The translations under genes were made by a program, and so were the position numbers. From Nitriliruptoraceae bacterium (GTDB lineage: Bacteria > Actinomycetota > Nitriliruptoria > Nitriliruptorales > Nitriliruptoraceae), in assembly GCA_003561535.1 (NCBI GenBank), contig PWWI01000316.1, positions 1 through 48,697 of the forward strand: a stretch of 48,697 nt of DNA, read 5' to 3'. Positions 40,670 through 48,697 of this stretch are shown here, one piece after another (the stretch's first letter is position 1; every line of letters begins with the position of its first letter). The notes below the pieces were generated by a model. The model was given only the letters and a program-made list of their open reading frames with translations, was not told where the DNA came from and did not search any database.

Positions 40670-43351
40670 ATGGGAGTCGCTCGCGCGGCCGAGCGTTCCA
40701 GGCTCAGGAGTGGGGCGTTGGCGGTCGGGATCGAGGAGACGCCGGCAGGTCTCGCCGTGGACCCGCGCTTCCACCCGCCGGCGGCGTCTGCGCTCGACCT
40801 CACCCGCGACCGTCTGCTCGAGGTCCTGCGTCACGACGCGGCGCCGGTGACGTTGGTGTGTGCTCCGGCCGGCTTCGGGAAGACCTCGCTGCTGTCGGGC
40901 TGGGCAGGCCAATCACCTGAGGGTGCGATCGCCTGGCTGAGCCTGGACCGGCATGACAACGATCCGGGACGTCTGTGGTCCGGGCTCCTCGGGGCGCTGC
41001 GTGCCACCGGACGGTTCCCTCCTGGGTCGCGCCTGCACGAACTGCTCGCACCCGCCGATGAGGTCGAGTCCGGCTTCGTCGACGAGCTGCTGCGAGAGGT
41101 CGTGTCGGTGGGCGAGCCGCTGTGGCTGGTGCTCGACGACGTCGAGGTCGTGCGGCACCCGAAGGCGCTCGCCTCGCTCGAGCTCCTGCTGCAACGCTCG
41201 CCCTCGAACCTGCACCTGGTGCTGTCGGGGCGAGCCGAGCCACCGATCGGCCTCCCCCGGCTTCGGGTCCGTGGCGCTCTGAAGGAGATCCGTTCCCAGG
41301 ATCTCGCCTTCACCCTGGAGGAGACGTCACAGCTCGTGCGACGGCGTGAGGTCGGGCTCTCGGACACCAATCTCGAGGTGCTGTACACCCGCACCGAGGG
41401 GTGGGCAGCGGGGTTGCAGATCGCCTGCCTGGCGGTCAGCGGTGGTGAGGAGCCCGGAGCGTTCGTCGAGCGGTTCGACGGTGACGACCACCAGGTCGCG
41501 GACTACCTGCTCACCGAGGTCATGGCTGCCCTGCCTGCTGCGACGCGCAGGTTCATGCTCCGGACCAGTATCTGTGCGGATCTCAGCGTCGGGCTCGCTG
41601 AGCGGCTGAGCGACCGTATGGATGCGGCGCGGTTGCTGAACGGGCTCGAGCAGGGCAACGCGTTCATCCGGCGGGTGGGTCGTGGTCGTGCGACCTACCG
41701 CTACCACGACCTGCTGCGCACGTTCCTGCTCGCGGAGCTACGTCGTGAACAGCCACGGGCCGAACGCGAACTGCAGCACACCGCGGCACGGTGGTACCAG
41801 CAGCAGGGCGACCACCTGCACGCGATGGAGCACCTCGCCATGGCGGGCGACACCGAGCAGGTGGTCCAGTTTGCGCGCTCAGAGGGGCTCGCCGCGATCC
41901 TCAGCGGCCGGTCCCGCCGACTCCACCTGATCCTGGCCGAGCTGCCAGAACCCGATCGGAGCGACCCGGTCGTGGCCCTGCTGCTGGCCGCCGCTGCGCT
42001 CGAGCTCGGGAACACGCCGGAGGCGGACCGCTGGCTCGTCACCCTCGACCTGGATGCCATCGCGGGTGCCTCCGATCCCGGCGTGGCCGTGCTCGCCGCC
42101 GCGGTCGCCACCGCCCGCGCCAGGTTCGACCTCGACGTCCACGCCGCACTCATGCGTCTGGAGGCCACCCCGGCCGGGACCACCGGCGACCCCGACCTCG
42201 ACCTCTACGCCCTCCACCAGCGAGGCGTCGCACGGCTGTTCATCGGTTCCTACGCGGGTTCGGTGTCCGATCTGGAGCGAGCGACCATGCTGGCGCGTGC
42301 CGGCGGACGGGATGCGATGCTGATCGCCGCGCTGTCGTTCCTCGCCGGCACACATGCGAGCAGGGGCGACCTCGCCGCCACGCAGCACCACGCCGCCGAG
42401 GCGGTGACCCTGGCCGAGCGTCGCGGCTGGGGGCGCTCCCAGTCGATCGTGCACGCCTACATGCTGCTCGGCTGGATGGCCTCGCTCCGCGGTGACACCG
42501 AGACCGCACAGAGCGCAGGCGCCCGAGCCGTCGCGTTGCTCGCGGAGCACAACGAGCCCGACGTCGAACTCGCCACACGGAGCCTCGAGCTCTACCTGTT
42601 CGCTGGCCGCGACGACGCCTTCGACCTGCTCCAAAACTACCTGCGGCTCTACGAACGGCTCGCGGACGCGGACGTGTCCCCCGCCCTCCTCGGGTACGCC
42701 GCTCCCGTCGCCCTGCAGGTCTGCCTCGACCTCGGCGAGCGGCAGGCAGCCCGAAGGATCGCCGAGGTGGTGATCCACCGAGCGCCGGCCCCGGGTGAGC
42801 CGGCACTGCTGCGGGCCATGCTGCAGCTCGATGGCGGCCAGCCGGCAGCGGCCCGACGCGAACTCACCCCGGTCCTCGACGGCACGGCAACCTGCCATCT
42901 CATCACGACCAAGGTCCGGGCGTGGCTGCTCGCTGCGACCATCGAGCGGGATGCCGGCAACCTCACGCTGGCGCAGGAACGGCTGCAGACGGCGCTGCTG
43001 CTGGCCGAACCGGTGGAGTTGCTCCAGCCCTTCACCGAGTCCCGGCGGTTCGCCGAACTGCTGATCGGTGGCAAGGGCCGCTTCGGCCGGACCGAGGCCT
43101 TCGTCGACCGCATCCTCGACCGGCTCCCCTCCTCGACCGCTGACGAGCGCGACGCCCTCGTCCGGCTCACACCCGCCGAACTGGAGCTCCTGCGCGAGCT
43201 CCCCTCCCTGCTGACGCTACGAGAGGTCGCCGAGGCCCGCTCCGTCTCGATCAACACCGTCAAGACGCACCTCCGCGCGATCTACCGCAAGCTCGGCGTG
43301 GAAGGGCGCCGCAGCGCCGTCGAGGCGGCCAGGATCCGCGGACTGCTCTAG
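40670..43351 (+). CDS. LAL/MalT-type LuxR-family transcriptional regulator with N-terminal ATPase, 893 aa
   Basis: Large ATP-binding LuxR regulator. Walker A is APAGFGKTSLL (Lys71), Walker B LWLVLDDVEVV near residue 155, and the STAND-type sensor segments follow (LVLSGRAEPPIGLPRLRVRGAL, LTEVMAALPAATRRFMLRTSI). Residues about 350-800 are a helical, TPR-like region. The last 65 residues are the LuxR HTH: LTPAELELLRELPSLLTLREVAEARSVSINTVKTHLRAIYRKLGV. The ligand is unknown. TTG 40718 with AGGAG at 40706-40710 is an alternative start. Its TAG overlaps the stop of the convergent ATPase gene. Confidence 0.92.
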   Translation: MGVARAAERSRLRSGALAVGIEETPAGLAVDPRFHPPAASALDLTRDRLLEVLRHDAAPVTLVCAPAGFGKTSLLSGWAGQSPEGAIAWLSLDRHDNDPGRLWSGLLGALRATGRFPPGSRLHELLAPADEVESGFVDELLREVVSVGEPLWLVLDDVEVVRHPKALASLELLLQRSPSNLHLVLSGRAEPPIGLPRLRVRGALKEIRSQDLAFTLEETSQLVRRREVGLSDTNLEVLYTRTEGWAAGLQIACLAVSGGEEPGAFVERFDGDDHQVADYLLTEVMAALPAATRRFMLRTSICADLSVGLAERLSDRMDAARLLNGLEQGNAFIRRVGRGRATYRYHDLLRTFLLAELRREQPRAERELQHTAARWYQQQGDHLHAMEHLAMAGDTEQVVQFARSEGLAAILSGRSRRLHLILAELPEPDRSDPVVALLLAAAALELGNTPEADRWLVTLDLDAIAGASDPGVAVLAAAVATARARFDLDVHAALMRLEATPAGTTGDPDLDLYALHQRGVARLFIGSYAGSVSDLERATMLARAGGRDAMLIAALSFLAGTHASRGDLAATQHHAAEAVTLAERRGWGRSQSIVHAYMLLGWMASLRGDTETAQSAGARAVALLAEHNEPDVELATRSLELYLFAGRDDAFDLLQNYLRLYERLADADVSPALLGYAAPVALQVCLDLGERQAARRIAEVVIHRAPAPGEPALLRAMLQLDGGQPAAARRELTPVLDGTATCHLITTKVRAWLLAATIERDAGNLTLAQERLQTALLLAEPVELLQPFTESRRFAELLIGGKGRFGRTEAFVDRILDRLPSSTADERDALVRLTPAELELLRELPSLLTLREVAEARSVSINTVKTHLRAIYRKLGVEGRRSAVEAARIRGLL

Positions 43352-44511
43352 CGTTCGCCGACGATCGCCCAGTCCGTCGGGACATCGGCGCCGCCCTCCG
43401 GGGTCAGTCGCGCACCGGTCCGGGCCAGCTGCGGGTCGGGTGACACCTTGCCGGCGAGCAGGCTCTCACCGAGCCCGAACGTCCCGGCGAGCTCGATCAG
43501 TTCCGGCGGCACGAACCCGAACATCGATGCCAGCGCCGCGCGGTCCCCGGCCGAGTTGACCCGCATCAGCAGCAGGTTGTCGCACTGGGAGAGGACGTTC
43601 TCCGGCAGCTTGTCCGGCCGCTGGGACGCGAGCAGCAGGTGGATCCCGTACTTGCGTCCCTCGCCGGCGATGCGGGTGAAGCGGTCGACTGCCAGCCGCT
43701 CCAGCGGGTCGGCCGGATCGGCCGGACACACGTCGTGGGCTTCGTCGACCACCAGCAGCAGCGGTCGCCGACGCTTGCGGCTCGCCCACAGCTGCTCCAG
43801 CACCGCCATCGCGACCGCGATGCGCTCCCGGCGCTCCTCGAACCCCGAGGTGTCCGCGACCAGAGCTCGCGGTTCGTCCCGCGCCCACACCTCAGCGATC
43901 GTCGAGCCCGACGGCTTCGCCCACGCCGCCATCCGATCCACACCCAGGTTCTCGACCCGCATCTTGATCAGGCCGAGCACCTCATCGCCGCTGTGGCGGA
44001 ACAGCTCGATGGCGGCGTCCATGGACTCGACGCCCTCAGCCGGCGCGCTACGCAACGCGTGGAGCAACGCGTTGTACTCCGCACGATCGGCGATCGGGTC
44101 CAGCTGCAGCAGGGCGGCGGCAGCCGTGGCCCCGAGCTCCCGGAACCGGATGCGCAGCGGCGCCACCGCGTCCCGCGGCTCTGCTCCCAGTACCCGCACG
44201 TCGCCCGCCGCCTCGGCGTAGGCCGCAGCCACCGCCTGGTCGACACCTGCCCGGGTCCGCCCGAGATGCACGTGGTCGCCGTTCGGGTCGAGCACCAGCA
44301 GCGGCAGCCGGGTCCTGAGCACCAGCTCCTCGAGGAGCCGACCGAGGCTGTAGGTCTTCCCCGACCCCGACTGCCCGCACATGAACGTGTGCCGGTTGAA
44401 GCCCTTCGCCTCCAACCGAGCCACGACCTCGGGTGCGTCACGCAGCGTCCCCAGCTCCAGGGTGGCTGCCCGCCGAGCCAACCGTTCCGCGACCAGCTGG
44501 TCGGGTGCCAC
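43348..44511 (-). CDS. HerA/DUF87-like ATP-binding protein, 387 aa
   Basis: P-loop ATPase of the HerA-FtsK group. Walker A is CGQSGSGKTYSLGRLLEEL (Lys52), then PLLVLDPNGDHVHLG, Walker B LLLVVDEAHDVCPAD near residue 255, and IAGEGRKYGIHLLLASQRPDKLPENVLSQCDNLLLMR, which is the HerA sensor/arginine-finger region. Short N-terminal barrel and no membrane part. Such proteins can be DNA translocases; no NurA partner is near. GTG 44511 has GGAG eight bases upstream; ATG 44604 in frame is an alternative. The stop shares three bases with the end of the convergent LAL gene (CTAG at 43348-43351). Confidence 0.82.
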   Translation of the reverse strand: MAPDQLVAERLARRAATLELGTLRDAPEVVARLEAKGFNRHTFMCGQSGSGKTYSLGRLLEELVLRTRLPLLVLDPNGDHVHLGRTRAGVDQAVAAAYAEAAGDVRVLGAEPRDAVAPLRIRFRELGATAAAALLQLDPIADRAEYNALLHALRSAPAEGVESMDAAIELFRHSGDEVLGLIKMRVENLGVDRMAAWAKPSGSTIAEVWARDEPRALVADTSGFEERRERIAVAMAVLEQLWASRKRRRPLLLVVDEAHDVCPADPADPLERLAVDRFTRIAGEGRKYGIHLLLASQRPDKLPENVLSQCDNLLLMRVNSAGDRAALASMFGFVPPELIELAGTFGLGESLLAGKVSPDPQLARTGARLTPEGGADVPTDWAIVGER

Positions 44512-44704
44512 CGAGCGGGCTCCGGTAGCTGAACGTCGTGCCGTCGATCGACCACGCGGAACCCACGACGTTCGAGCCACCCATGACCGCTCCCGTGCTG
44601 GCATCTTCCCGGTTCGACCCATGGCATCCTGCCACAGACCTGACCAGCACGAGTCACACCGCGGCACCCCGAAGGAGTGATGTCACGCACGATCGCGCCC
44701 GACG

Positions 44705-45304
44705 TCACCGGCCCGGGTGCGCCATCATGTCGATCACGACCACCACGCTGAGCAGCAGCGCAGCGTCCTCGCCGGCAGCGATCTCGACCCCGTAGGTATC
44801 ACGGACCCGGAACCAGCGCCGTGACACGCTCGCCACGGTCGTGCCGCCCCGGCGGATGCGGTACTCGTGGTCCAGGATGTTCCCGGTGGCCTGCAGGTCG
44901 TCACCGCCGGGGACATCGATGGTCCAGCGGTCCCGGAGGGGGGTCAGCAGGGCGTTGTGGACCCGTGCAGCGACGCTCCCGTCGGGACGTTGGACGCTCA
45001 TGGATTCGCGGACGCGCAGGACCTTCTCCTGGATCCGATAGAGCTCGGTCCCGGCGGGATCGAGGAAAAGCAGCGTCGAGCGCACCCGCAGCGCCTTGCC
45101 GTCCACGAGGTAGGCGAGGTTGCCGTCCTGGTCCGTGATGCGGAAGTCGTCACCGATCGAGACCATACGTTGCCGCAGCTGGTAGCGCCTCGAGCCGGCA
45201 GCGTCGGATGTGCCTGCGGCCCTCGTTGTTGCGGCGGAACGCGCCACCGCGCCGGCGGCGACGACACCCCCCGCTCGTGCCATGTTCGGTCGTCGTCTTG
45301 TCAA
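44705..45304 (-). CDS. LURP-one-related (tubby-like fold) protein, 199 aa
   Basis: After an Ala-rich N-terminus, residues from about 40 give RYQLRQRMVSIGDDFRITDQDGNLAYLVDGKALRVRSTLLFLD and YRIQEKVLRVRESMSV, the pattern of DUF567/LURP-one proteins, a closed barrel around a hydrophobic central helix (here AALLLSVVVVIDMM at the C-terminus). Function in bacteria is unclear; relatives of the fold include phospholipid scramblase. TTG 45304 is preferred over ATG 45283 because AGGAGG lies eight bases before it and the ATG has none. Confidence 0.8.
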   Translation of the reverse strand: MTRRRPNMARAGGVVAAGAVARSAATTRAAGTSDAAGSRRYQLRQRMVSIGDDFRITDQDGNLAYLVDGKALRVRSTLLFLDPAGTELYRIQEKVLRVRESMSVQRPDGSVAARVHNALLTPLRDRWTIDVPGGDDLQATGNILDHEYRIRRGGTTVASVSRRWFRVRDTYGVEIAAGEDAALLLSVVVVIDMMAHPGR

Positions 45305-45459
45305 CGGTCCATCCTCCTGTGGGTCTTCCGGTTCGCGATGGTCCCCGCCGGTCGGCGAGGGTCGCTCCTGCAGGCCGTGCGCAGCCAGGCCAGGACCCGC
45401 TTGCCCGACACCACTCCGTCGTCGGGGTGGGGACGGCCCGGCGGGCTCTGCCCGTACTG

Positions 45460-47349
45460 CTACGGGGTGACGATGTTGAACCAGAACGGGAACTCGTCGA
45501 GCAGGCCGAACACGCTGAGCAGGCTCGTCGGGTCCCCGGTGATGTCAGCGTCGTCGCCGCTGGTCAACGCGGTAGCGGGATCGTCGGCGGCGAGGAGGCC
45601 GTTCAACCAGGCACGGGTGGCGGTGATGGTCGCATCAGCGGCCACCTCCTCGTCGCCAGCGGCGGGCCGGTTGTGCAGCACCCCGTTCGACAACTCGAGC
45701 AGGTGCCGCTCCTCGACGTCGGTCAGGACGAGCAGGGTGGAGCCGGCGAGCTCGGCCGCGTCGCGGTGCTTGAGGCGGATCGCGAGGTAGTCGAGGATCA
45801 GGCTGGTGGGCATCGCGGCGATGACGTCGGGTGAGGTGGTGCTGGGGGGGGGCAGCACCATGACCCCGTCCCGCAGTTCCTTCGCGCCGGTGAGGTAGAA
45901 GTTGCGCCAAGGGCCCGATTCGGCCTGGTAGCCCAGCTGGGTCAGGGCGTCGGCGAGCAGCTCCCGGGCGGCGGTGTTGTCGGGCTCGGCGAACACCACG
46001 TGCCTGACGACCTCGGCGACCCAGCGGTCGTCGCCAGCCTCGTGATCGTCCCGGGCACGTTCCAGGATCGCCTCGGCACCGCCCATGTAGGCGACGTAGC
46101 GCTTGGCGGCCTCGACCGGTGGGTGGGGGTGGAGGGTGGCGGGGTTGCCGTCGAAGAAGCCGAGGTAGCGCTGGTAGATCGCCTTGACGTTGTGGTTGAC
46201 CGACCCGTAGTAGCCACGTGACGACCACGTGCGGGCCAGCGCCGGCGGCAGCTCGAGCTGCTCGGCGATCTCCAGCATGGTCTCGCCATGGTTGGCGAGC
46301 CGCAGGGTCTCGTCGTGCAGGTAGCGGTAGGTGTCACGCTGGATGCGCAGCAGCTCGAGCGAGGCGTCATGGCCCCAGGTCGGCCAGTGGTGCGAGGCGA
46401 ACACCAGCTCGGTGTCGGCACCGAACCGGGCGATCATCGTGTCGATCGCCTTCGACCAGCCGAGCGCATCGCGGACCTGCGCGCCGCGCAGCGTGTACAG
46501 GTTGTGCTGGACGTGGGTGACGACCTCCGCGGTCCACAGCGCCTTCCAGGCCGGCAACAGGAACACGAACTCAGCCGGCGCCTCGGTGTCGGGCGTGTAC
46601 AGGGTCTGCAGCTCGACCCCGTCGAGCACGATCGAGGTGTCGTCATGCCCGATCAGGTCGGTCGGCTCGAGCAGCCCGAACGTGCCCGTGGAGGTGGTCT
46701 TGCCCAGCCCCGCACCGACCTGCCCGGTCGCCGACGGCGGCAGCAGGTTGCCGTACATGTACGAGGCGCGGCGCGACATCGTGTTGCCGGCCATCACGTT
46801 CTCGCTCACCGCCTCGAAGGTGAACCCCTCCGGCGCGACGATGCGGACCCGACCGGCCGCGACGTCCTCTGGTGAGCAGACCCCCCGCACCCCACCGAAG
46901 TGGTCACCGTGGCTGTGGCTGTACACCACCGCGGTCACCGGGCGCCGCTCGACGTGGGAGTTCACCAGCTCCAACGCGGCCGCAGCCACCTCGGCGGAGA
47001 TCAGCGGGTCGAGCACGATCCAACCGGTCTCACCCCGCACGAAACTGATGTTGGACAGGTCCAGGCTGCGCACCTGGTAGATCCCGTCCACCACCTCGAA
47101 CAGCCCCCCGACGCCGCTCAGCAGCTCCTGGCGCCACAAGCTCGGGTTCACCGTCGCCGGCGCATCACCGGCGACGAAATCGAACTTCCGCGCATCCCAC
47201 ACCGGACGACCGTCCTCCGTGGTGACCGTGTCGGGCAGTGGGGCGAGGAACCCACGCTCGACGAGGTCGAAGTCGCCGGTGTCATCGAACGGCAGCGTGG
47301 TTCGCACCGCGGCGTTGGCTGCGGTCGTTGCGTGAGTGGGCTCGTTCAC
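45460..47349 (-). CDS. Alkyl/aryl sulfatase of the SdsA1 type (metallo-beta-lactamase fold), 629 aa
   Basis: Hydrolyses primary alkyl sulfates such as dodecyl sulfate. The metal-binding VVYSHSHGDHFGGVRG has H145, H147, D149 and H150; TPDTEAPAEFVFLLP and FASHHWPTWG supply further Glu and His ligands. A dimerisation region and a C-terminal SCP2-like domain (about residues 500-629, STTSPDVIAAMPTSLILDYLAIRLKH) complete the usual SdsA1 layout, and the length is normal. There is no signal peptide, unlike the secreted SdsA1, so a cytoplasmic or membrane-attached form is likely. GTG 47349 has GGAGG upstream. A CATACT box lies at 47463-47458 on the minus strand. Confidence 0.93.
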   Translation of the reverse strand: MNEPTHATTAANAAVRTTLPFDDTGDFDLVERGFLAPLPDTVTTEDGRPVWDARKFDFVAGDAPATVNPSLWRQELLSGVGGLFEVVDGIYQVRSLDLSNISFVRGETGWIVLDPLISAEVAAAALELVNSHVERRPVTAVVYSHSHGDHFGGVRGVCSPEDVAAGRVRIVAPEGFTFEAVSENVMAGNTMSRRASYMYGNLLPPSATGQVGAGLGKTTSTGTFGLLEPTDLIGHDDTSIVLDGVELQTLYTPDTEAPAEFVFLLPAWKALWTAEVVTHVQHNLYTLRGAQVRDALGWSKAIDTMIARFGADTELVFASHHWPTWGHDASLELLRIQRDTYRYLHDETLRLANHGETMLEIAEQLELPPALARTWSSRGYYGSVNHNVKAIYQRYLGFFDGNPATLHPHPPVEAAKRYVAYMGGAEAILERARDDHEAGDDRWVAEVVRHVVFAEPDNTAARELLADALTQLGYQAESGPWRNFYLTGAKELRDGVMVLPPPSTTSPDVIAAMPTSLILDYLAIRLKHRDAAELAGSTLLVLTDVEERHLLELSNGVLHNRPAAGDEEVAADATITATRAWLNGLLAADDPATALTSGDDADITGDPTSLLSVFGLLDEFPFWFNIVTP

Positions 47350-47545
47350 AGCTGGGTACCTCCAGGTTGCATGTTGGCGCCGCGGTCGCGAGCGGTCGCG
47401 AGGGGGCCGACGACCCGCTCTGGGGCCGTTGACCAGTCATCCGCGCCAGGGCGGTGAAGTATGGCGTCACCCGGCCGCTGGCTCGTCACCCCGAGCGGGT
47501 GAGCACGCCATCGGAGGTCACAACGACCTGGCGGGGCCGGTGCGG

Positions 47546-47641
47546 GCCAGGACACGAGCCGGGCAGGGCGGCCGCGGGTGGGAGGGTGACCTCGACCGCG
47601 TGCGGGACGACGCACCTGCCCATCCCACGCGACGGTCCTGA
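47546..47641 (+). pseudogene. Possible VapB antitoxin C-terminal remnant
   Basis: The frame reading GGRGWEGDLDRVRDD near 47567-47611 resembles the 'GWEGDLDxMR' tail of some VapB antitoxins and stops at 47639-47641, two codons into the VapC remnant. No N-terminal DNA-binding part is present upstream. Confidence 0.4.
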
Positions 47642-47721
47642 TCGACACCTCTGCCTGGATCGAGGACCTCCGCGGCACGGGCCGCCCGTGCAACAACTGG
47701 ATCCGCAGACTCACCGCCTAG
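47626..47721 (+). pseudogene. VapC PIN-domain toxin, N-terminal remnant
   Basis: The frame reads VLIDTSAWIEDLRGTG and stops at TAG 47719-47721 after about 30 residues. VLIDTSAWIE with the first catalytic Asp and the following Glu is the classic VapC start; a full toxin has about 130 residues. No start codon is left at the usual place. With the VapB-like tail just before, this is a decayed VapBC module. Confidence 0.65.
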
Positions 47722-47851
47722 GTTCGTCGGGCACTCCACGAGCACTCGATGAGCGTCGGGCTGCTGGGCCGTCTCGAGCCGCGACAGCTGGTCGCATCCG
47801 GGCCAGCCTGTCCGCGCACCGCCCGTCCCCCACATGCCGCCGCTCGCTCGT

Positions 47852-47857
47852 TACTCT
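47852..47857 (+). promoter_or_regulatory. Candidate -10 box (TACTCT)
   Basis: GTTACTCT, 112 bases before the glycosyltransferase start. Confidence 0.3.
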
Positions 47858-47969
47858 GGGTCAGCGGCAATCTTTCGATCTCCGGTGGGGGTGGGACAGG
47901 AGCTGTACCCGTTGTTCGAGCGGGGTCACGGTCGAGCGACCCCGCTCGCCGTCAACGAACGGGTGCGCC

Positions 47970-48697
47970 ATGAGATCGATGCGATCGAGGACGACTGGGT
48001 TGAACGGCGTGTCCATACCGCCGTCGGTGGGATGGGTCAGCACCTACCCGCCAACGACGTGTGGTCTCGCGACCTACACGGCATCGCTGCTGGGCGCGCT
48101 CGAGCGCCAACGAGCGGTCGCTGCCCGGTCCACGGTCGTCAGCTTGGTCGACGAACCGTCGGCATCCACCGCTGCGGGCGTCGAGGTCCACGAGCACCTG
48201 CGTGGGGACGCCGCGGCGCTCGCGCGGACGGTCGCGGTCCTCGACCAGCACGATGTCGTGTCCATGCAACACGAGTCCGGGATCTATGCCGGCGACGACG
48301 GGGCCGAGGCGACGGACCTGATCGACGCCGTCGCCGCGCCCACACTCGTGACGTACCACACCGTGCTCCGGGAGCCCAGCGCACGGCAGCGACGGATCGT
48401 CACGCACCTCGCGGCTCGTAGCGCACGGTCGATCGTGATGAGCGTCGCCGCGGCACAGCGGCTGGTCACCCACTACGGCGTGAGGAACGACCAGATCGAG
48501 GTGCTGCCCCACGGCTTCGATCCACGGCTGTCGCCGCCGCCAGAGGGTGTACGTCCCCCCGACCCGTCGACCCGCAAACTGGCGCTCACCTGGGGCCTGA
48601 TCGGCCCCGGCAAGGGACTCGAGGTCGCGATCGAGGCCTTCGCTGCCCTCACCGATCTCGACCCACTCCCCCGCTACCGCATCACCGGCGCCACCCA
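47970..48697 (+). CDS. GT4-type glycosyltransferase, N-terminal part (runs off the window)
   Basis: The frame is open to the end of the window. It reads VGWVSTYPPTTCGLATYTASLLGAL, where GLATYTA is the donor-proximal glycine loop, then VSMQHESGIYAGDDG, VTYHTVL, ARSARSIVMSVAAAQRL, IEVLPHGFDPRL and LTWGLIGPGKGLEVAIEAF, the order of segments in a well-defined group of bacterial GT-B glycosyltransferases. Two in-frame ATGs (47970, 47979) and GTG 48009 are possible starts; none has a clear ribosome site. The C-terminal GT domain lies outside, so specificity cannot be judged. Confidence 0.85.
   Translation, partial: MRSMRSRTTGLNGVSIPPSVGWVSTYPPTTCGLATYTASLLGALERQRAVAARSTVVSLVDEPSASTAAGVEVHEHLRGDAAALARTVAVLDQHDVVSMQHESGIYAGDDGAEATDLIDAVAAPTLVTYHTVLREPSARQRRIVTHLAARSARSIVMSVAAAQRLVTHYGVRNDQIEVLPHGFDPRLSPPPEGVRPPDPSTRKLALTWGLIGPGKGLEVAIEAFAALTDLDPLPRYRITGAT

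Overview
The window is about 48.7 kb of very GC-rich, gene-dense bacterial DNA with frequent GTG starts, many 1-8 bp gene overlaps, monomeric isocitrate dehydrogenase, inositol-3-phosphate synthase, an AbiEi/DUF559 protein, a LURP-one protein and paired dynamin-like GTPases. Together these point to an actinobacterium (Actinomycetota). Gene content does not look like a standard Streptomyces or Mycobacterium neighbourhood, so a deep-branching lineage such as Nitriliruptoria is possible, but that is only an inference. No rRNA, tRNA, CRISPR array, insertion sequence or prophage was seen.

Layout. 1-3.7 kb: the 3' end of a monomeric NADP-isocitrate dehydrogenase carrying an in-frame TGA, a small unknown protein, an MpaB/DUF2236 oxygenase-like protein and inositol-3-phosphate synthase. 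3.7-7 kb: a loose region with five tandem-repeat arrays, an AbiEi/DUF559 protein, a truncated amino-acid-permease start and an RlmA-like rRNA methyltransferase. 7-11 kb: a SAM methyltransferase overlapping a HAD phosphatase, then two tandem paralogous thioredoxin-reductase-like ferredoxin-NADP reductases. 11-17.5 kb: a CPBP protease coupled to a UbiB-family kinase, a DEAD-box helicase, a 31-residue zinc ribbon and membrane proteins. 17.5-22.8 kb: a large kinase-like/flippase membrane fusion, a lipase-like hydrolase and small membrane proteins. 22.8-28.5 kb: dusB-maf, a PGPGW membrane protein, an NlpC/P60 cell-wall hydrolase and metZ. 28.5-37.6 kb: a beta-propeller protein, two dynamin-like GTPases in one operon, an alpha/beta hydrolase, an unrecognised multi-pass membrane protein and an amidase. 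37.8-48.7 kb: a BASS-type transporter, a SulP-STAS transporter, a LAL-type LuxR regulator, a HerA/DUF87-like ATPase, a LURP-one protein, an alkyl sulfatase, a decayed VapBC remnant and the start of a GT4-type glycosyltransferase.

Most genes are housekeeping or metabolic and stand in short units of one or two genes. Convergent pairs are usually separated by a GC-rich hairpin without a T tract. Upstream of many genes a TA(C/G)NNT box (often CTACCCT) looks like the -10 element used here. Best candidates for a second look: the in-frame stop in isocitrate dehydrogenase, the cluster of minisatellites, the dynamin pair, the unrecognised membrane protein at 34.7-35.8 kb, the TGGTGTCC/GGACACCA operator-like site before the BASS transporter, and the zinc-ribbon microprotein.
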